Part shown: positions 35,938 to 46,800 of the stretch, piece by piece
How positions within the stretch are numbered: position 1 is the stretch's first letter
Layout of the letters: the number at the start of each line of letters is the position of its first letter
Source of the DNA: Liolophura sinensis
Lineage: Eukaryota > Mollusca > Polyplacophora > Chitonida > Chitonidae
Assembly (NCBI RefSeq): GCF_032854445.1
Contig: NC_088295.1
Span: 48,657,385-48,721,384 of the forward strand
Length of the DNA: 64,000 nt
Reading direction: 5' to 3'
The notes under the pieces: model-generated
Database searches by the model: none
What the model saw: only the letters and a program-made list of their open reading frames with translations
Told to the model about the DNA's origin: nothing
Position numbers and translations under genes: made by a program

Positions 35938-36123
35938 CTTTCCCGTGGCATATGTAGTCTCGACACCACCACGGTGACACTGGCTTATATTGAGTATGAG
36001 AATCCCCCGGGCTGTGGCCTCTTTGAAGAGCGTTATAAGATCCTCTCTGGCGTGGGGAGCATTTTCCGCCCCACACGTCTGCAGTACCACGCCCTGTATA
36101 GGAGGTTCCAAGAAAACGAGCAC
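35938..36123 (-). CDS. ASPG: ASPG-like exon: core of asparaginase domain 2
   Basis: Acceptor gtataattgacag and donor gtaaggc. It has exactly 62 codons. FLEPPIQGVVLQTCGAENAP and LILNISQCHRGGVETTYATG are characteristic of type I asparaginases (vertebrate equivalents [20 protein letters not shown] and VNCTHCLQGAVTTDYAAG). It is intact. Confidence 0.95.
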
Positions 36124-36576
36124 CTGTCAATTATACGGAATTGAAAGCAGATCAGAAAATATGACATCGGTATTGGCTTTTGTGTTGGCAATACGTTGTA
36201 TGCATGCCTCCACGTGTAAATTTCTGCTGTTGAATCATTCACATGAACAGTTACAAAAAAAACCTTGACTGAAGTAAATTGATAGGTGACCACACTTCAC
36301 TGGTTACCTGTGACCATTTGTTAACTTTCACACTATCGTCACTGCTCCGTTTTCATTCTCAGTGCTGTATTTTTTATTTTTTTATTTTAACCTGTCAACT
36401 AGAAATCGGTTGATGGAATAAGAGGTCCCCAGAGGTCTTCATGGCTCCTATGAATTACACTCGTGTGATTATTTATATAAACTGTAAGGACAAAGCAGCA
36501 ATTTGAATAATTTTAGACCAATGAAGTCTAACAAATTGCACTATCATCACTGTAACTCGGCTAAAGCAATGGCGCT

Positions 36577-36599
36577 GGGGGGGGGGGGGGGGGGGGGGG
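36577..36599. repeat. G homopolymer of 23
   Basis: Uninterrupted G-run; its exact length is unlikely to be reliable. Confidence 0.9.
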
Positions 36600-37195
36600 T
36601 ATAAGCTACTGCTGTTAAAACATTCACATACAGTTAGAATAAGCCCTTAACTGAGGCAAACTGACAAGAGTCTATGTGTCGAAACAGACATTCGTATAAC
36701 AGCCGTCAGCCAAGATGGACGTTCCAGCTCAATAATCGCACATCCAATTACCAAAATGACGTTTAACACAATTTAAATTGCGCACGAAAATAGGACGATA
36801 TCATGCAAAGAGAAGCAGTCAGAAGTTTTCAAAGAGGTTGGAAAGACATAAGGAATGTTCCAGGCGAATGAGGGGAATCAGTATTCTACTCGTGTACCAT
36901 GCTAGAATATAAGTGGCAATAATAAAATATGTATCTCAGTTTCGCTTTGTTTGCAACTGTTCATATATCCAACATGGCGATCTAATTCAACACGATGAAT
37001 ATACCGCCGTATAGGGGCCGTGTTTCAACGGTTATGTGTGACTATAAGCCATTTAGCACATTGTCTTTGAGGCTCTGGTTTTCGTCTATGCTGTGTTTTT
37101 TTTTTATTTGAATCGATGGTCTGTCGGTATATAGATAAAGTCAAAGTTTGAGTTGATCACTTCATCCATGTTAGATGTGAGAAAACATTATTTTT

Positions 37196-37516
37196 GAGTG
37201 ACGGATTTCTCATTTCCACAGATCTGGTCACACCGGTACATACAGCAGGCAGATTTTTCAGTTTCACACATCTGGTTACACCAATACATACAGCAGACAG
37301 ATTTCACCTTTCCACACCGCTGGCCACTCCGATACATACAGCAGACAGATTTCTCATTTCCACACACATGGTCACACCGATGCATACAGCAGACATATTT
37401 GTCAGTTCCACACATCTGATCACACGGATACATACAGCAGACAGTTTTCTGAGTTTCACACTTCTGGTTACACCGATACATACAACGGACAGATTTGTCA
37501 GTATATATATAAGCGT
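37196..37516. repeat. 48-bp minisatellite, about seven units
   Basis: The unit contains cagacagatttctcatttcc and ggtcacaccgatacatacag. Because 48 is a multiple of three, the minus strand shows a 16-residue Cys-rich pseudo-repeat (CCMYRCDQMCG) that mimics a protein. Related units recur at 38205-38385. Confidence 0.93.
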
Positions 37517-38204
37517 CAAGTCCGATATTCATATACCATTCGTAGATAATCGCAAGATCCATTTCCAAAACAACGTTTAACACTAACTCCCAAAGACAAA
37601 GGTATGTAAGGAATTATACAAATAAGACATAAAGCCAGTAACACACAAGAGAGAAGCGGTCATCAGTTTTCAATGATGCCGGGCAGACAATGAATATTCC
37701 AGGCATGAATTCCATATCAAAGTTCAAATTCGTAGTCCGTGAATGAGTTCCATGTCAAATAACAATTAAACAAGTATCTCAGTCACGCTTTAATTGCAAC
37801 TGTTCATAAAGGCATCATGCTGTTGTAAGGAGCATGGCTACCTTTACGGCCCCTAGACCCAGGTTAAGCGGTATTAGATACAGTTTGAAAATGACGAGCG
37901 TTACAGACCCTAACCGATCAGATCGTGATTCAAAAGTAACGGACGATTACGTCTTTCCCGTTAATATGTACAGATCTCATGCTACAAGAGGCGCCATTTA
38001 TGATGTTACACATGACATACAAGATAGACGGTTACACTGGGCAACCAGCGCCATCTATGTTGTTAATACCATGAACGTGATAGACATGTACATGGGGATA
38101 ACAGCGCCGTCTAGGTGGTTGATTATAATGCAGATCGCCAGACATTCTGAACGCTCTGTCCATACCTGCGAACGAGAGTGTTATACTGATTGTAAAATTT
38201 GAGA

Positions 38205-38385
38205 AACTTCCACACATCTGGTCACACGAATACATACAGACAGTTTTCTCAGTTTCACACTTCTGGTTACACCGATACATACAACGGACAGGTTTGTCAG
38301 TTCCACACATCTGGTCACACCGAAAGAGCTCCGCATATCTGGTAACAATGATACAACAAACAGATTTTCCAGTTTCCTAGAAACT
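38205..38385. repeat. Second block of the 48-bp minisatellite
   Basis: Two clear units and a degenerate third, of the same type as 37196-37516. It starts about 25 bp downstream (in transcription) of the donor of the ASPG exon 38411-38504. Confidence 0.85.
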
Positions 38386-38410
38386 GTACGCATACACCAT
38401 ATACGAATAC

Positions 38411-38504
38411 ATACCATCCGGAAATACTTGGGAAAAGCCGAAATACCCCTACATTTTGGCACATTTTTGAATTGAGAACTTCTTTACACCCCCATTCCTG
38501 AACA
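38411..38504 (-). pseudogene. ASPG: ASPG-like exon with a one-base frameshift
   Basis: Acceptor tggtctacag and donor gtattcgta. The first part reads VFRNGGVKKFSIQK. A one-base shift in the A-run at about 38463-38467 is then required to continue into CQNVGVFRLFPSIS, which matches the VGLLRLYPGI block of ASPG. The exon is 94 bp; the phases of its neighbours require 95 (2 + 93). One base is therefore missing, and both splice sites agree with this. Confidence 0.82.
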
Positions 38505-38555
38505 CTGTAGACCAGTCCACTGAGTAAGGATAAATCACGGAATTTAGAAATGCAT

Positions 38556-38650
38556 GATTGATTGACTGATTGATTGGCGTTTAACGCCGTAATCGAGAAT
38601 TTTTCTCTTATAAGACGGCGGCCATTGTCATGAGTGTACGAAGATAACGA
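38556..38650 (-). mobile_element. SINE family 1 fragment
   Basis: gattggcgtttaacgccgta and cttataagacggcggccatt mark the tail-proximal body only. Confidence 0.72.
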
Positions 38651-39045
38651 AGAAGGCCAGGAGTAAACTACGGGCTCGCCACAAAATTATGTGTGACCAT
38701 TTGCCAACTTTCACACTGTCGTCGTTGCTCTGGTTTTTCTCTCTATGTTGTGCGTCTTAATGATATCGTCTTATTCTATTTGCTTGTGTGGAATTAATTC
38801 TAGACGCCCTCAAGGCTGCCAATTATATATGCCGTATTCCCTAATTTTTTTTTTTTACTTAAAATTTGACATATTTCAAATGAAGCATTTTCTTTGATTC
38901 TGATTGATTTATCCATCTTATACCGCTGCTTTGTGTCGAGATTAATTAAATTCTTATTTTAAAAAAAACTTCTAAAGTACCATTTCACGGGGTTTATGTG
39001 CATTTTGATTATACCGGACTTTAGGTGAACAACAATACTACTTAC

Positions 39046-39171
39046 CATTGACAAATATATGTAAGTTGACCAGCGGGGGAGAGTTAGGAGAGTCATAAGC
39101 GCGGAAGCTGGAAGTGTCGTTCTTAGTAGTACGGCTCTCACGGTAAATTTATCACTGAAGCAGAGCATCAC
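39046..39171 (-). pseudogene. ASPG: ASPG-like exon with a one-base frameshift
   Basis: Acceptor tttctacag and donor gtaagtagt. It begins VMLCFSDKF, then needs a one-base shift in the T-run near 39147-39150 to continue YRESRTTKNDTSSFRAYDSP. This aligns with the ASPG segment CLFFQNQLFRGNRATKVDA. Its length is 126 bp; phase bookkeeping with the neighbouring exons requires 127. Confidence 0.87.
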
Positions 39172-39394
39172 CTGTAGAAATAGCAGATCGAAGAAGAAAT
39201 TTCTGGTTGTAAGTGATGATTTATGTTCACTTCAATGATTCATTGGTTTCAATACCTGTACTGGCATGATTGGAGTGTGAATTTCTGGATTGCTCTGCTT
39301 TCATTATTCATGCAGATTTGATAGAAATAAAACGTCGATTAGCTTGTGCCTCCGTTTTTACAGTCTTACGTTCATGGAAATGGTCTTTTCAAGA

Positions 39395-39795
39395 ATAACA
39401 TGGAGAGTTAATAACATGGGCAGTCAATCGCATTGACAATTAATAACATGGACAGTTAATAACATGGACAGTTAATAACATGGACAATTAATAGCATGGA
39501 CAATTAATAACACGGACAATTAATAACACGGACAGTTAATAACACAGACAGTTAATAACATGGACAGTTAACAATATAGACAATTAACAACATGGACAGT
39601 GAATAGCATGGACAGTTAATACCATGGACAATCAATAGCATGGACAGTTAACAATATGGACAATTGATAACATGGGCAGTGAACAACATGAGCAATTAAT
39701 AACATGGACAATTAATAACATGGGCAATTAATACAATGGACAATTAATACCATGGACAGTTAATAGCATGGACAATTAATAACACGGACAGTTAG
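39395..39795. repeat. 16-bp minisatellite, about 25 units
   Basis: Unit of the type taataacatggacagt with variants (cacggacaattaat, tgggcagtgaat). Lies in an ASPG intron. Confidence 0.95.
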
Positions 39796-40283
39796 AATAA
39801 ATCCCTAACTGAGGTAAGCTTACAAGAGGCCCTATTTCACCAGTTACCTGTAACCATTTGCTATCACACTGTCGCCACTGACCTAGTTTTTCTCTCTATG
39901 TTGTACGTCTTAATTATATTGCTAATAGTCTATGGTCTAGTACCATAAAACTTCGGTTTTCTCACGTACAAAACTTACGACCATCTTATTAGTGGAAAAT
40001 TATTAGCTATGGCGTTAAGCAAGAATCGAAAGGCTAGTTGGGCTCGCCTGATTCGTCAGCAACTTCGAGTTAGAAAGTGAGTCACATATGTGACAAAGAG
40101 CTGTGGTTTATTTAGAAAAATCTGGTGTCCTCCACCCATAAACTCATCTGTGGTCGCATAACCAAATAATTATTGGGTATACTATGTTATACACGTAAAA
40201 TGCCAGTAATACATATAATGCCAGCAATACATATAAAAATATTTGTTTCTTCATCAAGCATGAATCGTAGCAAGGGATTTTAT

Positions 40284-40367
40284 CTCTGGTAGGTCGTAGA
40301 GACCGGCAATCATCAACGCTGAGAGAAAATTATCTCGACCATCACTCCTCATTTTAAATATTGGAAT
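40284..40367 (-). CDS. ASPG: ASPG-like exon with a non-GT donor
   Basis: Acceptor ggtgtctttgcag. It has exactly 28 codons. MRSDGRDNFLSALMIAGLYD matches the SDGRENLLGALLMAGQY block, and the homology boundary (PE, then V in the next exon) falls exactly at 40284. The intron there begins ATAAAATCC, not GT. All other assigned donors are GT, so this is either a splice-site mutation, a base error, or a rare AT-starting intron. Confidence 0.85.
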
Positions 40368-40931
40368 CTGCAAAGACACCAAATCTTTCAAAAACATATA
40401 CGCCTTCTGAAGGTGATAAAAAATCCACGACCTTCTGGTATACCCTGATGATAATAGATGTCGAAGAAGACAGCATTATCCGCCTTGTTGGCCTCCTGAT
40501 CAAATTGTGTCCATAGAGCAAAAATATATTTAAGTCCTGGAACACAAGCTGTTTAATTCATACATAGCCTACTTTTCATATCGACATTTTGTTCAGCATG
40601 GAAATGATTTGGACTGAAAGCCAAACTTTGAGTTCTAATCAAAGCTTCGTGCTGGGTTTGGTGGCAAATTAGGTCAGGAAACCAAGCAGCATTTCCTTTT
40701 TTTTTTGACAGAGTGAGTGTCCTGTACTGATCCTAGAAATGTGATATAGGTAATATGGCGTACAGGGAAACAGGCTTTTCAAAAAAGGTCTTTCGAGTGC
40801 ACAATAAAAAACCGCTCACGCTTGGTCAGGCCAAGGGAATCACATTGGCAATGGAGAAGACGCCACTTTTATGTACAAACCTTACGTAGCAGTGGTATTG
40901 GTTTCGGGTACTGGAGAAAACTTATCGTAAT

Positions 40932-41178
40932 GTTTATTTATTTATTTATTTATTTATTCATTTATTCATTTATTTATTTCATCGATGTTTAACACCGTAC
41001 TCATCAATATTTCGCTTATGCGAAGGCGGCCAGCATTATGATGGGAGGAAACCGGGCAGAAACCAAGGCCGGAAAGGAAGCCAGTATGAGTTGGACATGA
41101 ACTCACAGCGACAGGGCTGGTAAGAAGCTCCTGAGTCACTGCGCCCCGCTGGCGCGCTAACCACCTGGGCCACAGACC
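40932..41178 (-). mobile_element. SINE family 1, near full-length with an internal deletion
   Basis: A long (TTTA)n tail at the left, the body core and a tRNA-like head at the right. The segment between gaaaccgggcag and ggccggaaagg is shortened. Confidence 0.83.
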
Positions 41179-41618
41179 ATCATTAATTTTCCATAAGCGA
41201 CAATGTTAACGTTTAGCACTGTAGCTCAGTCCCAAGCATTCCGTGGCCAATAAGCTTTGGTGCATACCTGGCCCAGCCTGTGAGAAAGAATCAGTAAAAA
41301 TCCTGACATAAGTTGACAGTCAAAATCTGGACCTTCCTATGCCGCAATTTGGAAGGGGTGCCCAGCAAAGCCAAGGGGACGTAACTCGCCGCCTCATCAC
41401 CACCTGTCTCCTTAAGTACACCGAAAATGGCAGGCTGGCAGCGAAAAAAGACTTTACACCCTGAAATACACAGAATTACATTTGTCCTCCCGAAAAACGG
41501 AAGTTGTAATGGGGTGTTGTTTTCACCTCGGCCACGGATCGCAATGTAGTCGTCTCGTTGGAATGTTAGGGTTAATATACATACGCCTAATTAGGGTTGT
41601 GATATGCGTATGTCGCAC

Positions 41619-41744
41619 CTGTGATCCTGTTAGAATGACGGGCTTGCCCAGGTTCTCACAGATAAAGGAGAGAGCCGATGCTGTGTAAATCATTGTGTCT
41701 GTACCGTCAAGGACGACAAAGCCGTCGTACTTGTCATAACATTC
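41619..41744 (-). CDS. ASPG: ASPG-like exon: asparaginase active-site block
   Basis: Acceptor ttgttgttgtag and donor gtgcgacat. It has exactly 42 codons. [20 protein letters not shown] and [11 protein letters not shown] are signature sequences of type I asparaginases. The Thr-Asp pair of GTDT contributes to catalysis in this family. Confidence 0.96.
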
Positions 41745-41999
41745 CTACAACAACAACAACAAATTGAAGAACAGTTACATAGGCCTACTATGCTTATAAA
41801 TCATTCAGTATGCAATGAAATCATTTATTACGGCACTAACCCATCAGTCCTAGAAAACAAAGAAAAAATTCCCCTGTATACATGTATATCTGACTTATAT
41901 GAATATATCATTTAGGCCTATGTCTATACACATTTGGTTCTACGTATTTATGTGACTACCGTTACACATACATACATGTCCTCATCTGACGTAGCCTAC

Positions 42000-42712
42000 A
42001 CGTATACCTCCCCCATCAAGATGTAGACTTCACATGCGTGTTTATCTGACGTACACATATACCTCCCACATCAAGATGTAGACTTCACATACGTGTTTAT
42101 CTGACGTACACGCATACCTCTCCCACCAAGCTGCAGACCTCACTAGCGTGTTTATGTGACGTACACGTATACCTCTTTCAGCTAGCTGTAGACCTCACTC
42201 GCGTGTCTATCAGTTAGGTGTAGACCTCACTCGCGTGTTTATCTGGCGCACATGTACACCCAACCCATCAAGCTGTAGACCTCACTTGCGTGTTTATCTG
42301 ACGTACATGTATACCTCTCTCACTTAACTGTAGATCTCACTTGTGTGTTTATCTGACGTACACGTATACCTCACTGTCAACTGTAGACCTCACTCGCGCG
42401 TTTATCTGGCGTACACGTATACCTCTCTCACTTAGCTGTAGGTCTCACTTGCGTGTTTGTCTGACGTACACGTATACCTCTCACTTAACTGTAGACCTCA
42501 CTTGTGTGTTTATCTGGCGTACACGTATACCTCTCTCACTTAGCTGTAGGTCTCACTTGCGTGTTTGTCTGACGTACACGTATACCTCTCACTTAACTGT
42601 AGACCTCACTTGTGTGTTTATCTGACGTACACGTATACCTCTCTCACTTAGCTGTAGATCTCACTCGCGTGTTTATCTGACGTACACGTATTCCTCTCTC
42701 AGCTTATCTGAC
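42000..42712. repeat. 57-60-bp minisatellite, about 12 units
   Basis: The unit contains tctgacgtacacgtatacct and cttagctgtagatctcact. The last few units form higher-order dimers that are almost identical. Lies in an ASPG intron. Confidence 0.94.
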
Positions 42713-43021
42713 GAGAAACCCACGACCAAGGGTGTGTGGAGGTCTGTTCTGTGTTTGGGCGCATAGTTTCGAACGTGCACTTAGATTACCTAGGATTATA
42801 AGACTGATGGCGAAGTGGGAGATTTGTTTCCTAAAGCAAGTATTGACATAGATAGCAAACTATAGTTTATAGCAAATATCTCTGTGTAGAGTAGGTTATA
42901 GCGGTAGTATTGTGCACAGAGTGAAGCATGAACAGAGCGCTTTTTGTTCTGTCCACAGCCCGGAGCAGCTCTTGGGCGGCCCCTTCTAGCCCTCTAACAG
43001 CCTTTACGTAATAACGCAGCC

Positions 43022-45702
43022 GTGATTTATCTGTTGACCGAACCAGCTCAGAGGAAAAAAAATAAAGCAATCGAGCTGAGAACTAATCAAAATAGCCACA
43101 ATGTCATTATAATCGCTGTGGGAAGGGGCCTACCAGTTTCGGCTTGGAGTAATATAAAGTTTGGTCAAGCTATACAACAAGCTATAGGTAATATCAAGGA
43201 AGTCAAGAAGTATGGTACCAAAGACATCTTAATGAAATGCTCAGGTCCTGCACAAGTTAAAAAACTTTAGGTTTAAATACACTTATGGGAAGGGATACAC
43301 AATACAGCCATCGACCATTTCTGTTCGAGAAGTTATACATACGGTGTGGAAGAGTTGACACAGGATGATGTTTTGGGAGCGCTGAAGAAGGGTAAGTGTG
43401 TTACAGTTGAAAGAATGTGTAAGGGAAAAGACAAAATTAAAACGCCATACATGTTGCTGTATTTCGACCTGAAGGAATTACCCACTGAAGTCACTTTAGG
43501 TCACGTCAGGCCTACGTCCATATTTCGACCCCATGCAGGGGTAAGCGGAGATGTCTGAGGTGTTCAGGCGACCATGATTTTGAGGATTGCAACAACTTAG
43601 AGAGACCAGTGTGTCAACCGCGATTCTCCCGGTCACTCGTCGGCATACCTCGGATGTACTAATAGGAAGCAAATGGACAGAGCCCACTACATCCGGGTTA
43701 CCCAAAAGATCTCGTTCTCTGAAGCCCTGAGGAATGTAAGATATGACACAAGATAGACAGCCGTACCTTTGTGGGTCCTGAAGAGAGAACGTTGATAGAA
43801 GGTGATATTTCACCATCTTCTCCAGTATAACCAACCGTAATCCAGGCCATAACACAGTTTAAACGTGTCAAACCTGTCATGAAGTCCGCTTCAACCCAAA
43901 CTGAATCCACCTCCTCTAGACAAACCGAAGATCTATCTTTTAATATGGCTACTCGTATCATTGCCATATTTGCTGAAATTATGCTGAAAGTCTTTGACCT
44001 GAACGACAACAAGACCTTCGTCTTTGAAATACTCCGTACCACCCAGGCCCGTTTGGGGCCCGAACTAGTAATTTTTTCTCCTTCAACTTGTGTATTGAAC
44101 AGTTTAGCGGAAAACGCCGATTCATAAAGTATTCTCTCACTAGCTTGTATTTATATCTTGCCCTGCTTTATTTTACAACAATGGCTTTTCATCTGCTTCA
44201 TCATAACATAAGAGGCATTGGCACGCACGGACAAGAATTTAAGTTCTACACTTTTAATATGAATCCTTCTCCACATGCCATATGTTTACAAGAAACATTC
44301 TTAAAGCCACACCTCAGTTTTACGCACCCCAGGTATTTTTTAAAGGAGAAGGAAATTATTTAAAAATTACACTATATGCTGAAAAGAGCACATTTTTTCT
44401 CTCTGGTGGTGCCTGCTGCATAATTTTGCGATTTTTCCTCGCCATACACGTAAAGCCTGAAAACGGCAAAGCTGGCATAAATCGCTGAGTCCATCGCGTC
44501 CTCCATGTTTAACACGCTGTAATGTGTTGCCTCTCAGCCAATGAGAGTCGTTAAAACTGCCGACTTGTTCGTGTAAACGCGGAACCTATGTCCAACATTC
44601 CGATTTCCCGATCGTCAAGCGGAAAACGAACTGTACTGTTTGCTAATTTCTGGGAAGAAGAGTTTTACCGGAAATGTACGAACTACCCTTCGGCGGTTTC
44701 CGTCGGCAATTCTCCTCCTAACATACAAGACTTCAGGACTAGTTCTTAGGGAAAATGGAGTCGCCCACAGCGGATTTTGGCGCTGACTTTATTTACAATT
44801 TATCAACTTGAAGTACATATTAGAATTTTTTATGGCATGCACTCGCAAGGAAATGCATACTCTTTTCAATCGTATTTGACTGATATTTAAATTCTCTTCT
44901 CCTTTAAGGAGAATTGACAAGTATGCAAGGGACGATGGGGGGGGGGACTTGCCATGTTCCTTAAACGTGGGATTTCATCTTCTGAAATTAAAATCCCCCA
45001 GCTTAAAAACAATGAGGCCCAAAGCTTTAATATAGCAAGGCCTTCTGGCCCTGCTGTCAGCATTGTTAACATATATAACCCCTCCAAACGTGTCAAGCGG
45101 AACGATCGAAACATTATTATGTCTGTCGTTATCCATTCATTTATTTTGTGCGGGGATTTTAATGCCTACAGTCCGATCTAGGGGTAATGCTACCACCAAC
45201 CGTAATGGGAAGTTACCACTAACTGTAATGGGAAGACTGTCTCTGAGTTTATCGATGATTACAACATTTGTGTACTTAATGATGGGACGGGCACTTGCAC
45301 TCAGGCAGTGTGTCTCACTTTGACATTAAGTTATGGTCATCCGACACAAGTTTGTCCTTCGATTGGTCAGTCGATACTACTTCAGCATGTGGCGGTGACC
45401 TCCTCCCTATTTTAGCCTAGTGTAATTTCCCCCTTGTGTTAACGAATTCGGTCACACTCAAAGCTAGAGTGTCAAATTTGCTAACTGGCCACTTTACCAG
45501 AAATATGTACTAACTGGTTCTCGGATATTTTCACTGATAATGATGTAAGCATATTTTGTGATAATATTTTCAGTGTTATTAATGCTGCAGCCGCCAAAGC
45601 TATCCCCAAGTCAGTGTGGATTTACAATAAAATGCCCGTACGTAGTTGGAATGACGATTGCTCCAGGGCAATTGAAGAACGTATATATCTCTCAACGTTC
45701 TC
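43022..45702 (+). mobile_element. Decayed jockey/CR1-type LINE, ORF1 and endonuclease remnants
   Basis: ORF1 remnants run from 43022 to about 43950, with several frame changes. They end in a zinc knuckle (RRCLRCSGDHDFEDC, C-x2-C-x3-H-x4-C) and a KISFSEAL-like tail. ORF2 starts near 44180 with an AP-endonuclease-like domain (HHNIRGIGTHGQEF, CLQETFLKPH, VNIYNP, FILCGDFNAYSP). It decays before the reverse transcriptase, the last recognisable part being PKSVWIYNKMPVRSWNDDC near 45600-45660. Repeat B (44411-44853) interrupts ORF2. The element lies antisense in an ASPG intron and ends against the minisatellite at 45703. Confidence 0.85.
44411..44853 (+). repeat. Dispersed repeat 'B', inverted copy of 12114-12550
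   Basis: Same sequence as the reverse complement of 12114-12550 with roughly 10-15% differences by eye. It interrupts the LINE endonuclease region and is therefore younger than that LINE. The open frame (FWEEEFYRKC) is preserved apart from a stop codon. Confidence 0.85.
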
Positions 45703-46141
45703 GAGAGATATATAGGAGGATAGCACCTCTAACACCTACGGGAGATGAAGAAGGATAGCAACTCCTATATTTACGGGAGGCAGAGAGGGGAGGATACTAC
45801 CTCTTACATTTCGGGGGAAACGGAGAATACGACCTCTTACACTTCGGTGGATAAGGAGAGGTGGATACCATCTCTTACACTTTGAGGGAAAGAGAGAGGA
45901 GGATACCAGCTCTTACATTTAGGATACCACCTCTTACAGTTAGGGGCAAAAGGAGAGGAGGATACCAACTCTTACACTAAGGGGAGAAAGGAGAGGAGGA
46001 TACCAACTCTTACACTTCGGGGGGGGGGGATAAGGAGAGGAGGATACCAACTCTTACACTTTGGGGGGGATAAGGAGAGGAGGATACCACCTCTTACACT
46101 TCGGGGGATAAGGAGAGGAGGATACCACCTCCGATACTTAC
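45703..46141. repeat. ASPG: About 40-bp minisatellite derived from an exon-intron junction
   Basis: Roughly ten units of the type aggataccacctcttacac...gggggataaggagagg. The first units on the left carry tatttacgggaggcagagag, and the right end runs into the ASPG exon, whose own end on the plus strand is cttacgggaggtacagagag. Thus units copy the last exon bases and the donor. Confidence 0.9.
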
Positions 46142-46274
46142 GGGAGGTACAGAGAGGAGGATAATTCCTCCATATTGTCTAGGGTTATGCCATGCCTTAG
46201 AGCGTACTCTCGGTCGTGAAACAAGGGACTTTCAATGAGCTCGTTGTATAGATAATTCGCTTCCGGTTCATATC
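46142..46274 (-). CDS. ASPG: ASPG-like exon 2: N-terminal asparaginase segment
   Basis: Acceptor cgtttcacacag and donor gtaagtatc. It reads YEPEANYLYNELIESPLFHD and EYALRHGITLDNM, matching the ILRTLPMFHDEEHARARGLSEDTL region of ASPG. The exon begins with two bases completing Gly and ends with two bases of a codon, so the next exon must start with one base. The exon at 41744 begins in phase 0, so one exon is missing between them. Confidence 0.9.
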
Positions 46275-46337
46275 CTGTGTGAAACGAGAAAATTACAGTC
46301 ACTATTTTAACTGGGTTTTTAAGACATCAACATAACC

Positions 46338-46461
46338 TGCTGAAGGCCATGAGCTTTCCCCAAGCTCTACCCGGTTCCCTCCTATCATAACGCTGACTTC
46401 CGTCGTATAAATGAAATATTCTTGAGCACAGCGTAGAGCACCAATTAAATAAATAAATATA
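46338..46461 (+). mobile_element. SINE family 1 fragment, opposite orientation
   Basis: cgtcgtataaatgaaatatt and a caattaaataaataaat tail identify the tail half of the element on the plus strand. Confidence 0.75.
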
Positions 46462-46559
46462 CAGGTAGATAGACTGATTGATTAGTGTTAGTGGCCGTAT
46501 TTGATTCATTTCATGATACGAAAGTGGGCAGCTTCACTGGTTATGGAAACCAGGGCCCG

Positions 46560-46800
46560 GTTGTTCAAAACTGTTTCAGGGCTTAATACCAGATATAAGT
46601 CTTCAGTTTTTCACTTAGTTTAAAAATAATTGCGCATCAGTATATTAAATATGACCTAAATCTGCTGCTCTTATAATCTGATTTTGGACAACTACACTGG
46701 CTGTTGAATTTGGCTAAAGTCGTAAATACAAAATTTGACTTAATACCCGTATTAGCTAATACACTTTTCAATAACTACGCCCAGAGTATACGGAAATAAG
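46560..46800. mobile_element. MITE-like element, inverted copy of 17400-17630
   Basis: Shares ordered motifs with 17400-17630 on the opposite strand (tctgctgctcttataatctg, ggacaactacactgg, taatacccgtatt). Non-coding. Confidence 0.65.

Noticed and set aside
37188-37583. Cys-rich 16-residue repeat protein on the minus strand (131 codons)
   Set aside because: It is a 48-bp minisatellite in an ASPG intron. The opposite strand is equally open, so the open frame is explained by period length.
37834-38202. Plus-strand ORF of 122 codons starting MATFTAPRPRLSG
   Set aside because: It is antisense in an ASPG intron next to minisatellite blocks. It contains internal direct repeats (gcgccatctatg-like) and no known motif.
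40354-40545. Minus-strand ORF containing ADNAVFFDIYYHQGIPEG in an alternative frame
   Set aside because: It lies in the intron immediately before the ASPG exon at 40367, with no acceptor/donor pair and no recognised family.
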